Shown here one piece after another: positions 25,474 to 34,413 of a DNA stretch of 34,413 bases. The stretch lies in NCBI RefSeq assembly GCF_015163715.1, contig NZ_JADDUM010000091.1, positions 1 to 34,413 on the forward strand, given 5' to 3'. Every line of letters begins with the position of its first letter. Position 1 is the stretch's first letter. Under the pieces are notes generated by a model, which saw only the letters and a list, made by a program, of their open reading frames with translations, made no database searches and was not told where the DNA came from. The translations under genes were made by a program, and so were the position numbers. Origin of the DNA: Pseudomonas cyclaminis. GTDB taxonomy: Bacteria; Pseudomonadota; Gammaproteobacteria; Pseudomonadales; Pseudomonadaceae.

Positions 25474-28014
25474 GTGACGTCCCTTTCCCTGCGCTACGCC
25501 AGCTTCATATTGAGGCACAAGAAAGCCACCCTCGGGCTGCTGGCACTGACCACCGTGTTTTTCTGCCTGCAATTGCTGTCCCTGCAAGTGAACCCTTCCT
25601 TGTTCCTGCTCGGCAAAGACTTCAAGGGCCGGGTCCTGATGGCCGAGGCGCGCAACCACTTCAGCGGTTCGGGTGAGCAGATCCTGGTGGGCGTGGTGAC
25701 CCAGCAGCCGTCCATTTTCAACCCGGACTCGCTGGCAACCATCAAGACACTGACCCAGCAATTTTCCAAGTTGACACTGATCGACGAAGACGATGCCGAA
25801 CAACTCCAGGCCGCCGCCGTGGATGCACAAAGCCGCGGCCTGGTGGAGCACATTCTGCTGGGCGGCTTGAATGCACAGGACAAAACCAGCCTCAAGGAGC
25901 TGTCGGCGTATCTGGCGACACGCCAGGATTGCCCGCAAAGCACCAAGGATTACGTGGCGGACCTTGTCGTACGGGTCGCCCCTGTGATCAAGGTGCGCAG
26001 CCTCGCCGATGTCGAGAATATCGAGTTGGACGGCGACGCCCTGGATGTCCACGACCTGATGGTCGAGGTGCCTTCGGACCCGCAGGCACTGAACAAACTG
26101 TCCGAAGAAGTTTTCGGCAACACGATGTTCAGTAACTCGCTGATCTCGCCCAAGGGCCAAGCCTCGATGATTCAAGTCGAACTGGCAGTGGATGAAGAGG
26201 ACTCGCGTAATTTGCAGCGCGCGTATGTGGAGATCCTGCGGCAGGTCAACGAGATCGCCACGCATGACACCTTTCATATCGGCGGCACAGCCACGTACTA
26301 CGCGGCGATTACCGACATCGTCGAGAAAGACAACAACAAGTTCCTGCCCTTTGTGGTGCTGGTCATTTCGATGTTGCTGTACATCAGCTTCCGTCGTTGG
26401 CAAGGCGTGTGGATTCCCTTGCTGATCTCCATCCTGTCGCTGATCTGGACCATGGGCCTGGTAAGCCTGAGCGGCTACAAGCTCAACATCATCACGAACA
26501 TGATCCCGGTATTCATCATCTCGATTGCAGTGGCGGACTCGATCCACTTCATCACGGCCTATTACGAGCGTGTGGTCGAGAGCGATTCGGAAACCGCCAT
26601 TCGCGGCACGATGGACTACCTGCTGATTCCCATGGGGATCTGGTCGTTCACCACATTTGTCGGCTTTATCGCCATGGCATTCACCAACCTGACCTTCATC
26701 CAGGAATTCGGCATTTTCGTCGCCATCGGCGTGGCGTTTGCCTTTCTCATCACCATCACCCTGTTGCCGGCGATGCTGCCGTATCTGAAGTTGCCCAAGC
26801 AGCAGATTCGCCAAAGCAACGACAACAGTTTCATGCTGCTGGTGGATCGCTTCAGCAACCTGTCCAACCGCCTGTCCAGCAAAAGCCCCTGGCCTTTGCT
26901 GGGCCTGAGCCTGGTGATGTTGGTGGGCGCGACCTACATGAGCCTGCAGGTGCGGGTGGATAACGAAAATATCTCGTCGTTCTCCAAGTCGACAGCGGTG
27001 CGCCAGGACAATGATGTGCTCAACCAGCACTTTGGCGGTACGGTGCCGGTGTCGATCTGGCTGAAATCCGAGACCCCGGACATGGTCAAGCGTCCCGACT
27101 TTATCAATGCCCTGCGCTTGATCGAACAACGGCTCAAGAGCCACGCGCAAATCGGCTACACGATTTCGCCCGTCGATTACTTGAACCGGATCAATGAGGT
27201 GATGGCCGACGATAGCGTCGCGCAACTGTCTCCCGGCGCATCAGAGGAACTGATCTCGCAATACTTCCTGCTCTACGAGTTCGGCAACGGCAGCGAGATC
27301 AAGGACGTTGTGGACTACACCTACAGCAGCGCGCGCATCATCGGCATGGCCTACACCGACCGGGGAACGACCTGGGAAGCCATCATTGCCGACGTGCGTG
27401 ACTACGCCACTACCGTACTGCCCAAAGGCGTGACCCTGGAGGTGTTCGGCACCGGCGAGCTGCAGGCCAGCAACATCCCCGAGATCGTCAAGAGCCAGGT
27501 CTACAGCTTTGTGTTCTCATTCGTGCTGATTGCCTCGATGATGATTGCGATTTTTCGTTCGTTGAAATTCGGCATGGTCAGCATGGTCCCGATGATCTTT
27601 ACGCTGACCTTCATTGGCGCACTGATGCATGCCTTCGATATTCCGATGGATATCGGCACCGCGATGATCTGCGGCATCTGTTTCGGTGTTGGCGTGGACT
27701 ACACGATCCACTTCCTCACGGTCTACCTGAGCAATTCGAAAGAGCCGGGAACCGACCATGAAGAGGTCCTGAGCAAGACCGTCAGCGAAGTGGCACGCCC
27801 GATCATGATCAACTCACTGTCGCTGGCGTGCGGCTTCGCCATCCTGTGCCTGTCGAACTATGCGGCCATCGTCAACCTGGGCCTGCTCACCGCCGTGTCC
27901 ATGGTGGCCTGTGCCGTCTTCACGCTGATTCTGATCCCGGCGACCCTGCGGGTCGTGGTCACGTTCGTGCCTGTCGCCCACGCGACAGGCAACCTTGAAG
28001 CCGCGCCCCAGTAA
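25474..28014 (+). CDS. RND-superfamily (MMPL-type) inner-membrane exporter
   Basis: About 846 residues from GTG 25474, or 858 from ATG 25438. I prefer the GTG because AAGGAA ends 7 nt before it, while the ATG has only a weak AGG. It has the two-repeat RND topology: one N-terminal membrane span, a large periplasmic loop, five spans (FLPFVVLVISMLLYISF onward, with AVADSIHFITAYY), a second periplasmic loop, and five more spans (SFVLIASMMIAIF onward, with GVGVDYTIHFLTVYL). The short protein without coiled-coil or lipoyl adaptors belongs to the MMPL/HpnN-like branch, which moves lipids and hydrophobic molecules by proton-motive force. Encoded inside the PKS operon, it is the obvious exporter for a lipophilic product. 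Confidence 0.87.
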   Translation: MTSLSLRYASFILRHKKATLGLLALTTVFFCLQLLSLQVNPSLFLLGKDFKGRVLMAEARNHFSGSGEQILVGVVTQQPSIFNPDSLATIKTLTQQFSKLTLIDEDDAEQLQAAAVDAQSRGLVEHILLGGLNAQDKTSLKELSAYLATRQDCPQSTKDYVADLVVRVAPVIKVRSLADVENIELDGDALDVHDLMVEVPSDPQALNKLSEEVFGNTMFSNSLISPKGQASMIQVELAVDEEDSRNLQRAYVEILRQVNEIATHDTFHIGGTATYYAAITDIVEKDNNKFLPFVVLVISMLLYISFRRWQGVWIPLLISILSLIWTMGLVSLSGYKLNIITNMIPVFIISIAVADSIHFITAYYERVVESDSETAIRGTMDYLLIPMGIWSFTTFVGFIAMAFTNLTFIQEFGIFVAIGVAFAFLITITLLPAMLPYLKLPKQQIRQSNDNSFMLLVDRFSNLSNRLSSKSPWPLLGLSLVMLVGATYMSLQVRVDNENISSFSKSTAVRQDNDVLNQHFGGTVPVSIWLKSETPDMVKRPDFINALRLIEQRLKSHAQIGYTISPVDYLNRINEVMADDSVAQLSPGASEELISQYFLLYEFGNGSEIKDVVDYTYSSARIIGMAYTDRGTTWEAIIADVRDYATTVLPKGVTLEVFGTGELQASNIPEIVKSQVYSFVFSFVLIASMMIAIFRSLKFGMVSMVPMIFTLTFIGALMHAFDIPMDIGTAMICGICFGVGVDYTIHFLTVYLSNSKEPGTDHEEVLSKTVSEVARPIMINSLSLACGFAILCLSNYAAIVNLGLLTAVSMVACAVFTLILIPATLRVVVTFVPVAHATGNLEAAPQ

Positions 28015-28036
28015 CCCTGGGGATCAGGACCTATTG

Positions 28037-28816
28037 ATGAAGCAGACATTTGTATCCTTTACCGAGCAACCGGCCTCGGGCCCGGTGTTGCTGTGCTTCG
28101 GCCCTGCCGGGTGCGGCGCCAGCTTCTACCGACGCTGGGCGAAACAGCTTGATGCGACCATCAAGGTACTGGCCATTCAACTGCCTGGTCGCGAGAGCCG
28201 TCACCGAGAACAGCGGCTGACGGATTTTTCGGCGCTGGTGGAACACCTGGCCGACGCCGTCCAGCAACATCTGCCAGGGAGTTATTCCATCTTCGGTCAT
28301 AGCCTGGGCGGCGCGCTGGGGTTTGCGGTCAGCCAGGCGCTGGAGCAGCGCCATGGCCGTGCGGCGGAAACCGTCATTATCTCGGCACGCACTGTGCCAG
28401 ATGAGACTCGTCTGACCGATATCGACCCGGAGTCGTCAAACCCGCAGTTGACCGAGTTCCTGATGTCCCTGGGCTGCCTGCCGCCGCAATTGGCGGCCGA
28501 CGCGGAGGCCATGGCGGTGTACCTGCCGATCATTCGCGACGACTTGCGCTTGAACGTCGATGCGCAGCGTCATGGGTTTGGCCAGGTCAGCTCGCGGCTG
28601 GTGGCGCTCGCCGGCGTGTCGGACCTGCTGGCAACGCCTGCGCAAATGCAGCGTTGGGCTGAACACACCCAGCGTGATTTCACGTTGCACACTTGCCAGG
28701 GCGGACACTTTTTCATCCTCGAACAACAGCCTGACATCGTCGAGTTGTTGAGCCGGATCGTCGAGGGCCACGATCGCCCGCCCACGCTGCGCGCACTCAA
28801 CGGACACGCCCATTGA
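28037..28816 (+). CDS. Type II thioesterase (alpha/beta hydrolase, GrsT/RifR type)
   Basis: 259 residues. The serine nucleophile is Ser89 in FGHSLGGALGF; the aspartate lies in AGVSDLLATPAQM and the histidine in GGHFFIL near the C-terminus. LLCFGPAGCGASFYRRWAKQL at the start is typical of editing thioesterases. These free PKS carrier domains that have been misprimed or stalled. Since the AfsA-like domain is the likely release device, a proofreading role fits better than product release. ATG 28037 has AGGA 7-8 nt upstream; the upstream start at 27995 lies inside the exporter gene. It follows the exporter by 22 bp and touches the next gene. Confidence 0.87.
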   Translation: MKQTFVSFTEQPASGPVLLCFGPAGCGASFYRRWAKQLDATIKVLAIQLPGRESRHREQRLTDFSALVEHLADAVQQHLPGSYSIFGHSLGGALGFAVSQALEQRHGRAAETVIISARTVPDETRLTDIDPESSNPQLTEFLMSLGCLPPQLAADAEAMAVYLPIIRDDLRLNVDAQRHGFGQVSSRLVALAGVSDLLATPAQMQRWAEHTQRDFTLHTCQGGHFFILEQQPDIVELLSRIVEGHDRPPTLRALNGHAH

Positions 28817-28821
28817 ACAGC

Positions 28822-29472
28822 ATGAAACGAACCGCCTGGATCGCAGGCGCCAACGGTCAAGTGGGCAGTGAATGCGTGGCGTTGCTGTGCAACGACGCGC
28901 GGTATGAGCGGGTGCTGGGGCTGGTGCGGCGCCCGACAGCCTTTGTCCACCCGGCCTATCAGGAAAAAGTCATCGACTTTGACAACTTGCAGGCAACTGC
29001 GGACTGGGGCCCCTGCGACGACCTCTACATCGCCCTGGGGCAATCGAGCCAGGACAGGGCGCTGTTCTTCAAAGTCGATTGCCAGTACCCCGTCGAACTG
29101 GCCCGCCATGCCCAGCGGCATGGGGCCAGGCGCGTGGGTTATGTCTCGACTCTGGGGGCGGACCTGCACGCGCAAAACGACTATTTCCAGGTCAAGGCCC
29201 AGGCAGAAACCGAGCTCGGCACACTGGGGCTCGAATGCTGTTGTTGCGTGCGCCCGTCCATGACCTACGGAAACAAGGATAACCGCCGCCCGCTCCAGCG
29301 CTTGAGTCGCTATATCGACCATGGCCTGGGTTGGGCCTTCCTCGGACCGTTGAAAAAATACCGTCCTGTGTCAGCCGTCTCGGTGGCTGCCAGCTTGATC
29401 GACGCCTTGAACAGCCAGGTAGCGGGTCACCGCCTCCTGGAATCGAATGAAATACACCGCTGCCACGCCTGA
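28822..29472 (+). CDS. Atypical SDR / NAD(P)-binding reductase
   Basis: 216 residues from ATG 28822; a TTG at 28813 overlapping the thioesterase stop is an alternative. The Rossmann motif AGANGQVG is at residues 8-15. YVSTLGADL supplies a Ser/Thr strand and YFQVK a YxxxK pair, followed by the RPSMTYG segment common in atypical SDRs. An unusual run of four cysteines (LECCCCVRPS) lies before it. In A-factor-type pathways a reductase acts on the butenolide double bond, so this gene or the reductase at 4486-5529 could serve that step. This is inference. No ribosome site is obvious, so translation may be coupled to the thioesterase gene. Confidence 0.75.
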   Translation: MKRTAWIAGANGQVGSECVALLCNDARYERVLGLVRRPTAFVHPAYQEKVIDFDNLQATADWGPCDDLYIALGQSSQDRALFFKVDCQYPVELARHAQRHGARRVGYVSTLGADLHAQNDYFQVKAQAETELGTLGLECCCCVRPSMTYGNKDNRRPLQRLSRYIDHGLGWAFLGPLKKYRPVSAVSVAASLIDALNSQVAGHRLLESNEIHRCHA

Positions 29473-29516
29473 ACCGCCAGCAGCCCAACTTTTTTGCCAA
29501 ATGGAATGGTACTTCG

Positions 29517-30344
29517 ATGAAAAAACTCAGCCTTATCGCATTGATCCTGAGCGCAGCCGCCTCCTCGGCCTTTGCCCAGACCTATACCGCCGAGCAGATC
29601 ATGCTGCTCAACGAGGACTCCCGCAAAAGCCTGACAGAGACCAGCGACGTCTTTATCAAAATGACCGATGCCCAAGGCAACACGCGTGAACGGACGTTGA
29701 AGCTGAGGATCGACGACGGTGACAAAGCCGCGCGCAAATCCTACCTGGAGTTCGTCGAGCCCAAGGATGTCAAAGGCACACGGGTGCTGGCCCTGGAGAA
29801 GTCCAATGCCGACGAAGACCCGGACCGCTGGATCTACCTGCCGGCCTTGCGCAAAGTCCGACGCATTGCCGGTGCCGACCAGACCCAAAGCTTCGTGGGC
29901 ACCGACTTCACCTACGAGGACATGTCAATCACCGATGGCGTGGTGGGCGTCAAGCACCACAACTACAAATTGCTCAAAGAGGAAACGATCAAGGACAACA
30001 GCGGCGTCGAACGCAAATGCTGGGTCGTCGAGGCGATCCCCACCACCAAGAAGCAGATTGAACAGGGCTTGTATGGCAAGCGAATCATCTGGGTCGAGCA
30101 GCAGTACTACACCGCGATTCAGGAACACTATTTCAACAAGGCCGGAGAGTTCTTCAAGGTCCGCACCAGCTCGGACATTCGCCAGTTCCCAGCCGCCGGC
30201 GGTACCCTTGAATGGAGGCCTAACCTGTTCTCGATGAAAAACCTCGAAACCGGACACAGCACCCAGGTGCGCTTCGAACAGGTCCTGGATCAGCCGATTG
30301 ACGCGAAGATCTTCACCCGGCGCTTCATGGAAATCGGCCTGTAA
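29517..30344 (+). CDS. LolA-like outer-membrane lipoprotein-sorting family protein (periplasmic)
   Basis: 275 residues. The signal peptide MKKLSLIALILSAAASSAFA is cleaved before QTYTAEQ. The body carries the features of COG2834-type proteins: RKSYLEFVEPKDVKGTRVLA, DPDRWIYLPALRKVRRI and FVGTDFTYEDMSITD. The fold is an open beta barrel that can hold a lipid or acyl chain. Such proteins are often encoded beside MMPL-type RND exporters, and here one lies four genes back in the same operon. I infer it ferries the hydrophobic product, or a lipid, across the periplasm between the RND pump and the DUF1302 barrel. It is not LolA itself, which is shorter and serves all lipoproteins. Last gene of the operon; a long hairpin follows. 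Confidence 0.82.
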   Translation: MKKLSLIALILSAAASSAFAQTYTAEQIMLLNEDSRKSLTETSDVFIKMTDAQGNTRERTLKLRIDDGDKAARKSYLEFVEPKDVKGTRVLALEKSNADEDPDRWIYLPALRKVRRIAGADQTQSFVGTDFTYEDMSITDGVVGVKHHNYKLLKEETIKDNSGVERKCWVVEAIPTTKKQIEQGLYGKRIIWVEQQYYTAIQEHYFNKAGEFFKVRTSSDIRQFPAAGGTLEWRPNLFSMKNLETGHSTQVRFEQVLDQPIDAKIFTRRFMEIGL

Positions 30345-30391
30345 CCCTCGGGCCTGCACCCGGTTAGCGAGGCACAGTGCAGTATCTGGTC

Positions 30392-30417
30392 CTGGAATAG
30401 GTTTGCACCTATTCCAG
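30392..30417. terminator. Strong hairpin at the end of the polyketide operon
   Basis: Perfect 11-bp arms (CTGGAATAGGT and ACCTATTCCAG) with a TTGC tetraloop, 48 bp after the last operon gene. The stem is long enough to stop or stabilise a transcript, but no T run follows, so intrinsic termination is uncertain. A binding site for a dimeric protein is the alternative. Confidence 0.5.
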
Positions 30418-30552
30418 TCTCCAGGCTTTCCTGCCCCTGGCTCCGTCTGCATCCACCGCTGCACCGGCCATCAAAAATGTGCAGAATTGCTCGCCGCGTC
30501 CCTCCATGATCGGGCTATGATCGGCCGATATGAACCGGACGCCCGATGCCCC

Positions 30553-31416
30553 ATGCCCGTAGACCTGCAAGCTCTGTACCCCAAACTGATCCACCTGATG
30601 CTGGATACGGTGTTTGTCGTCGACAGTGATAACCAGATTGTCTTCGTGAGCGATGGCTGTGAGGCCCTGCTCGGCTACGGCGCCGAAGAGCTGGCGGGCA
30701 CGTTGATCACCCAGTACATGCACCCGCAAGACCTGGCACGTACGCGGGCCTCGATTGTCCGGGTCATGAATGGCAAACCCCATGTCGACTTTCGCAACCG
30801 GTATATCCGCAAGGATGGCAGCATCGTGCACATCCTGTGGGCGGCGTTCTGGTCCCAGGAAGTCGGCGCGCGGATCGGGGTCGCACGGGACGTGACGGCG
30901 CTTACCCAGGCTGAAGAAGAATTACGCTTCCTTGCCCATCATGATCCGCTGACGGCGCTGACCAACCGGTCGCTGTTCAATGATCGACTGGACGGCGCCC
31001 TGCTCGCTGCACGGTCTCACAACAGTTCCCTGGCACTGCTGTTTCTGGACATCAATGACTTCAAGGGCATCAATGACGTGCATGGCCATGCCATGGGCGA
31101 CCGCGTGCTGTGTGTGATTGCCCGGCGGTTGGAACGCTGCGTCCGCGAGAGCGACCTGGTGGCCCGGATGGGCGGGGATGAATTCACCGTGCTGTTGGCG
31201 GATGCGCCGTCGCGGGACGCGATTGGCGCAAAGGTGGCGCAGATCCTCGCGGTCATGGCCGAGCCGCTGGGCGCCGAGTTTGGCGGGGTAAAGATGCCGT
31301 CCTGCAGTATCGGCGTGGCGCTCTATCCGGCGGACGGAGAAGACGCCGATACCCTGCTCAGCCATGCCGACGGTGATATGTACCGGATCAAAAGACACCG
31401 GTTTGCCGCTGAGTGA
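30553..31416 (+). CDS. PAS-GGDEF diguanylate cyclase
   Basis: About 287 residues from ATG 30553. A PAS sensor domain spans about 10-120 (LDTVFVVDSDNQIVFVSDGC, VDFRNRYIRKDGSIVHILW). The GGDEF domain begins with LRFLAHHDPLTALTNRSLFN. The signature GGDEF is at residues 207-211, and the inhibitory I-site RESD (Arg198-Asp201) lies the usual five residues before it, so the enzyme looks active and product-inhibited. It should make cyclic di-GMP from two GTP. No membrane segment is visible, so it is probably cytoplasmic. The open frame extends upstream to 30298, but that part overlaps the previous gene and its hairpin and has no PAS homology. ATG 30517 is an alternative start; neither has a good ribosome site. 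It is probably independent of the PKS operon. Confidence 0.85.
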   Translation: MPVDLQALYPKLIHLMLDTVFVVDSDNQIVFVSDGCEALLGYGAEELAGTLITQYMHPQDLARTRASIVRVMNGKPHVDFRNRYIRKDGSIVHILWAAFWSQEVGARIGVARDVTALTQAEEELRFLAHHDPLTALTNRSLFNDRLDGALLAARSHNSSLALLFLDINDFKGINDVHGHAMGDRVLCVIARRLERCVRESDLVARMGGDEFTVLLADAPSRDAIGAKVAQILAVMAEPLGAEFGGVKMPSCSIGVALYPADGEDADTLLSHADGDMYRIKRHRFAAE

Positions 31417-31512
31417 CAAGGGGCATTGAGGCGGCTGGGCCTTGTAAACGACCCATCGTCAACAACATCTCGCAATTTGCGAAAGAAAGCACATCATTAC
31501 GCAATCAGTGGT

Positions 31513-31541
31513 ACGACAACATTCAAATCACATGATAGTAT
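31513..31541 (+). promoter_or_regulatory. Candidate promoter of the pectate lyase gene
   Basis: ACGACA (31513-31518) and TAGTAT (31536-31541) are spaced by 17 bp, a fair sigma-70 match in an AT-richer stretch. It would place the transcript start just ahead of the structured leader at 31551-31620. The hexamers are imperfect and the call is tentative. Confidence 0.35.
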
Positions 31542-31550
31542 TTCTCATGC

Positions 31551-31646
31551 AGCGGACGTTCGATTCGCTGCACCAGTGGCAAGGACGTCCGCTCGAGAAA
31601 CGCGCATGCCTGTGCGCGTTCAAATACTCAAGTTAATCAAGGATCT
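31551..31646 (+). promoter_or_regulatory. Structured leader of the pectate lyase gene with CsrA/RsmA-like sites
   Basis: Two inverted repeats follow one another: AGCGGACGT (31551-31559) with ACGTCCGCT (31585-31593), and AACGCGCA (31599-31606) with TGCGCGTT (31613-31620). CAAGGACGT (31580-31588) fits the CsrA/RsmA consensus CANGGANGU, and CAAGGATCT (31638-31646), at the ribosome site, is a near match. This arrangement suggests translational repression by RsmA and relief through Gac/Rsm small RNAs. Inference only. Confidence 0.45.
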
Positions 31647-31648
31647 GA

Positions 31649-32788
<1,140 letters not shown>

Positions 32789-32821
32789 GCTCTAAGTGAC
32801 GGTGCAACGTCAGTGAAAGGA

Positions 32822-32848
32822 AAGCCCTCGGTGACGAGGGCTTTTTTG
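32822..32848. terminator. Intrinsic terminator between pel and gspF (probably bidirectional)
   Basis: Arms AAGCCCTCG (32822-32830) and CGAGGGCTT (32835-32843) pair perfectly around a GTGA loop and run into TTTT on the plus strand. An AAA run on the left gives a shorter T tract for the minus strand. It lies 33 bp after the pel stop and 10 bp beyond the gspF stop, serving both convergent genes. Confidence 0.88.
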
Positions 32849-32857
32849 TGCGTGCGC

Positions 32858-34063
32858 CTACTGCACCAATTGGTTGATCTCGATGATCGGCAACAACACG
32901 GCCAGCACGATCACCAGCACCACCGCGCCCATCACCACGATCATCAAGGGCTCAAGCAGTGCGGTCATGCCCATCGCCCGGCGCTCGATATCGCGGGACA
33001 GCGTTTGCGCTGCGCGATCCAGCATCGGCGGCAGCGAGCCGGTCTTTTCGCCGCTGGCAATCAGGTGGATCAGCAATGGCGGGAACACTTTCTCCACCGC
33101 CAGCGCCGTGGCCAGGCTGACCCCTTCGCGCACTTTGGCAGTGGCCTCGTTCACACTTTGGCTCAGGCAATCGTTGGACAGGGTCTGGCGCGCAGCTTCC
33201 AACGCACGCAACAACGGCACCCCGGCGCCGCCGAGAATGGCCAGGGTCGACGCAAACCGCGCGGTATTGAGCCCCAGCACAAAGCGCCCGATCAACGGCA
33301 GGCGCAATACCCGACGATGCCAGCGCAAGCGCGCCACGGAGTTACGCAGGTACACCCGCCAGCCCCATAACCCTGCCACCAGCGCGCTGAAACACAGCCA
33401 CCCCCACCCGCGAATGAAATCACTGGCGTTGAGCATGGCCAAGGTCAATCCGGGTAAATCCTGGCGCGCCTGGGAAAACGCGCTGACCACCTGCGGCACC
33501 ACGTAGCTGAGCAGGAAGATCACGATAGCAATCGACACCAGCCCGACGACCCCCGGATAGATGAACGCGGTGAGGATTTTACTGCGCAGGTTGTTACGCT
33601 CTTCGATGTAATCGGCCAGCCGCTCCATGACCTGGGCGAGGTCACCGGACTCTTCCCCGGCCGCAATCAGCGCCCGGTAAATCTCTGGAAAATCCCGTGG
33701 CCGTGCGGCCAGGGCATCGGCCAGGCGCATGCCGCCGCGCACATCGGCACGCACCGCACTCAGGGCCTGGACGATGTGCTTGCGCTCGGCCTGTTCCACC
33801 GTGGCGCTCAACGCCGCCTCCAACGGCAGGCTGGCGCTGAGCAGGCTGGCCAACTGTCGGGTGGCCCAGGCCAGGTCGTTGTCGGACAGCTTGGCGCTGA
33901 ACATCCCCCCGCGCCCAGGCTCACTGTTCTCAAGCTGGACTTGCAAGGCGGTCAAACCGCGCCGGTGCAACAGGCTGAATGCCTCGCGCTGGCTGTCGGC
34001 TTCCAGGTGCCCGGTCTCAACCTTGCCCGTGGCATCGGCGGCCTCAAAACGATAGCGGTTCAT
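32858..34063 (-). CDS. gspF: Type II secretion inner-membrane platform protein GspF
   Basis: 401 residues, the usual length. Two T2SSF domain repeats (about 70-190 and 270-390), each with the family pattern: LASLLSASLPLEAALSA then GMRLADALAARP, and LAILGGAGVPLLRALEAA then VREGVSLATALAV. Membrane spans include FIYPGVVGLVSIAIVIFLLS and the C-terminal MIVVMGAVVLVIVLAVLLPI. It forms the inner-membrane core that couples the GspE ATPase to pseudopilus assembly. Its ATG overlaps the gspE stop by one base (TGATG), so translation is coupled. It could instead be the PilC-like protein of another type IV filament system, but the gspE-gspF order and the adjacent secreted lyase favour type II secretion (Xcp/Hxc). 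Confidence 0.9.
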   Translation of the reverse strand: MNRYRFEAADATGKVETGHLEADSQREAFSLLHRRGLTALQVQLENSEPGRGGMFSAKLSDNDLAWATRQLASLLSASLPLEAALSATVEQAERKHIVQALSAVRADVRGGMRLADALAARPRDFPEIYRALIAAGEESGDLAQVMERLADYIEERNNLRSKILTAFIYPGVVGLVSIAIVIFLLSYVVPQVVSAFSQARQDLPGLTLAMLNASDFIRGWGWLCFSALVAGLWGWRVYLRNSVARLRWHRRVLRLPLIGRFVLGLNTARFASTLAILGGAGVPLLRALEAARQTLSNDCLSQSVNEATAKVREGVSLATALAVEKVFPPLLIHLIASGEKTGSLPPMLDRAAQTLSRDIERRAMGMTALLEPLMIVVMGAVVLVIVLAVLLPIIEINQLVQ

Positions 34064-34413
34064 CAGGCGTCCCGTGTCACGCGAAGCACTTCTTCAGGCG
34101 CGGTCACGCCACTGCTGACCCATCGCTCGCCGTCTTCACGCATGCTGCGCATGCCGGCGTTGCGCGCTGCGGCTTTGAGCGCCTGTTCACCGGCGCCCTG
34201 ATGGATCAGCGTGCGAATGTCATCGTCAATGCAGAACAACTCATGGATACCGGTGCGTCCGCTGTAACCGACCTGGTTGCAGTGTGAGCACCCCACCGGA
34301 CGCCAGGTGCCTGGACTGGCGGAGTCTTCTTGCTTGCAGTGCGGACATAGCCGGCGTACCAGGCGTTGCGCCAGAACGCCGAGCATTGACGACGCCAACA
34401 GGAACGGCTCGAC
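34063..34413 (-). CDS. gspE: Type II secretion ATPase GspE, C-terminal part (runs off the window)
   Basis: About 116 C-terminal residues are visible and the reading frame is open to the window edge. The sequence VEPFLLASSMLGVLAQRLVR is followed by the tetracysteine zinc site of GspE ATPases: CPHCK and CSHCN, about 18 residues apart. GYSGRTGIHELF comes next and the protein ends TRDA. The Walker A and B motifs lie outside the window. GspE is the cytoplasmic hexameric ATPase that drives pseudopilus assembly with GspF, whose gene overlaps by one base. The internal ATG at 34398 is not the true start. Confidence 0.9.
   Translation of the reverse strand, partial: VEPFLLASSMLGVLAQRLVRRLCPHCKQEDSASPGTWRPVGCSHCNQVGYSGRTGIHELFCIDDDIRTLIHQGAGEQALKAAARNAGMRSMREDGERWVSSGVTAPEEVLRVTRDA

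Noticed and set aside
25372..27225. 617-codon minus-strand open frame over the RND exporter
   Set aside because: It is extremely rich in His, Gln, Arg and Asp, as expected from the reverse of hydrophobic membrane-protein codons; no domain is seen.
27995..28816. Thioesterase as the chain-release enzyme of the PKS
   Set aside because: It is a free type II enzyme with editing-type features, and the terminal PKS already ends in an AfsA-like release domain.
6155..30344. Identity of the product with acaterin or gladiofungin
   Set aside because: The module count and domain order differ from what either would need; only the chain-release logic is shared, so no known product is claimed.

Overview
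The window looks like a chromosomal segment of a GC-rich Pseudomonas of the fluorescens group. The evidence is REP elements of the Pseudomonas type at the left edge, a type II secretion pair (gspE/gspF) next to a PL1 pectate lyase at the right edge, and protein families typical of that genus. No rRNA, tRNA, CRISPR array, phage gene or insertion sequence was recognised.

Layout. (1) 1-4063 is an aromatic-acid module: a two-component p-hydroxyphenylacetate 3-hydroxylase of the Acinetobacter C1/C2 type on the minus strand (the C2 oxygenase gene is frameshifted), divergent from a FeaB-like phenylacetaldehyde dehydrogenase. (2) 4164-5529 holds a MerR-type regulator behind a MerR-style 20-bp-spacer promoter, convergent with and overlapping a dihydroflavonol-reductase-like SDR. 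(3) 5530-6154 is an AT-richer regulatory region with two copies of a TGTCC-N4-GGACA palindrome exactly 180 bp apart. (4) 6155-30344 is one co-directional polyketide operon: DUF1302-type outer-membrane protein, fatty-acyl-AMP ligase, stand-alone ACP, bimodular PKS (broken by two single-base frameshifts), a second PKS, HAD phosphatase, FAD monooxygenase, RND/MMPL exporter, type II thioesterase, small NAD(P)-binding reductase, LolA-like periplasmic protein. (5) 30553-34413 holds a PAS-GGDEF cyclase, a pectate lyase with a structured leader, and gspF/gspE (partial) on the minus strand.

How the PKS operon may work. The ligase activates a fatty acid and loads it on the ACP. Module 1 (KS-AT-KR-ACP) gives a beta-hydroxy unit and module 2 (KS-AT-DH-KR-ACP) an enoyl unit. 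Module 3, on the second PKS, is KS - degenerate AT - ACP - AfsA-like hotdog domain. It has no ketoreductase, so it should leave a beta-ketoacyl-ACP, which is the substrate class of A-factor synthase (AfsA) enzymes. These join a beta-ketoacyl chain to dihydroxyacetone phosphate and release a phosphorylated butenolide. The next gene is a HAD phosphatase, followed by a flavin monooxygenase and later a reductase. I therefore infer a long-chain acyl-butenolide or gamma-butyrolactone product, exported by an RND pump with a LolA-like periplasmic carrier and an outer-membrane barrel. This is the most interesting system in the window.

Caveat: three genes, or gene parts, each lack exactly one base relative to the expected reading frame (near 1530, 13763 and 18184). 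Either the assembly carries single-base deletion errors or the locus is decaying. The sequence alone cannot decide between these.
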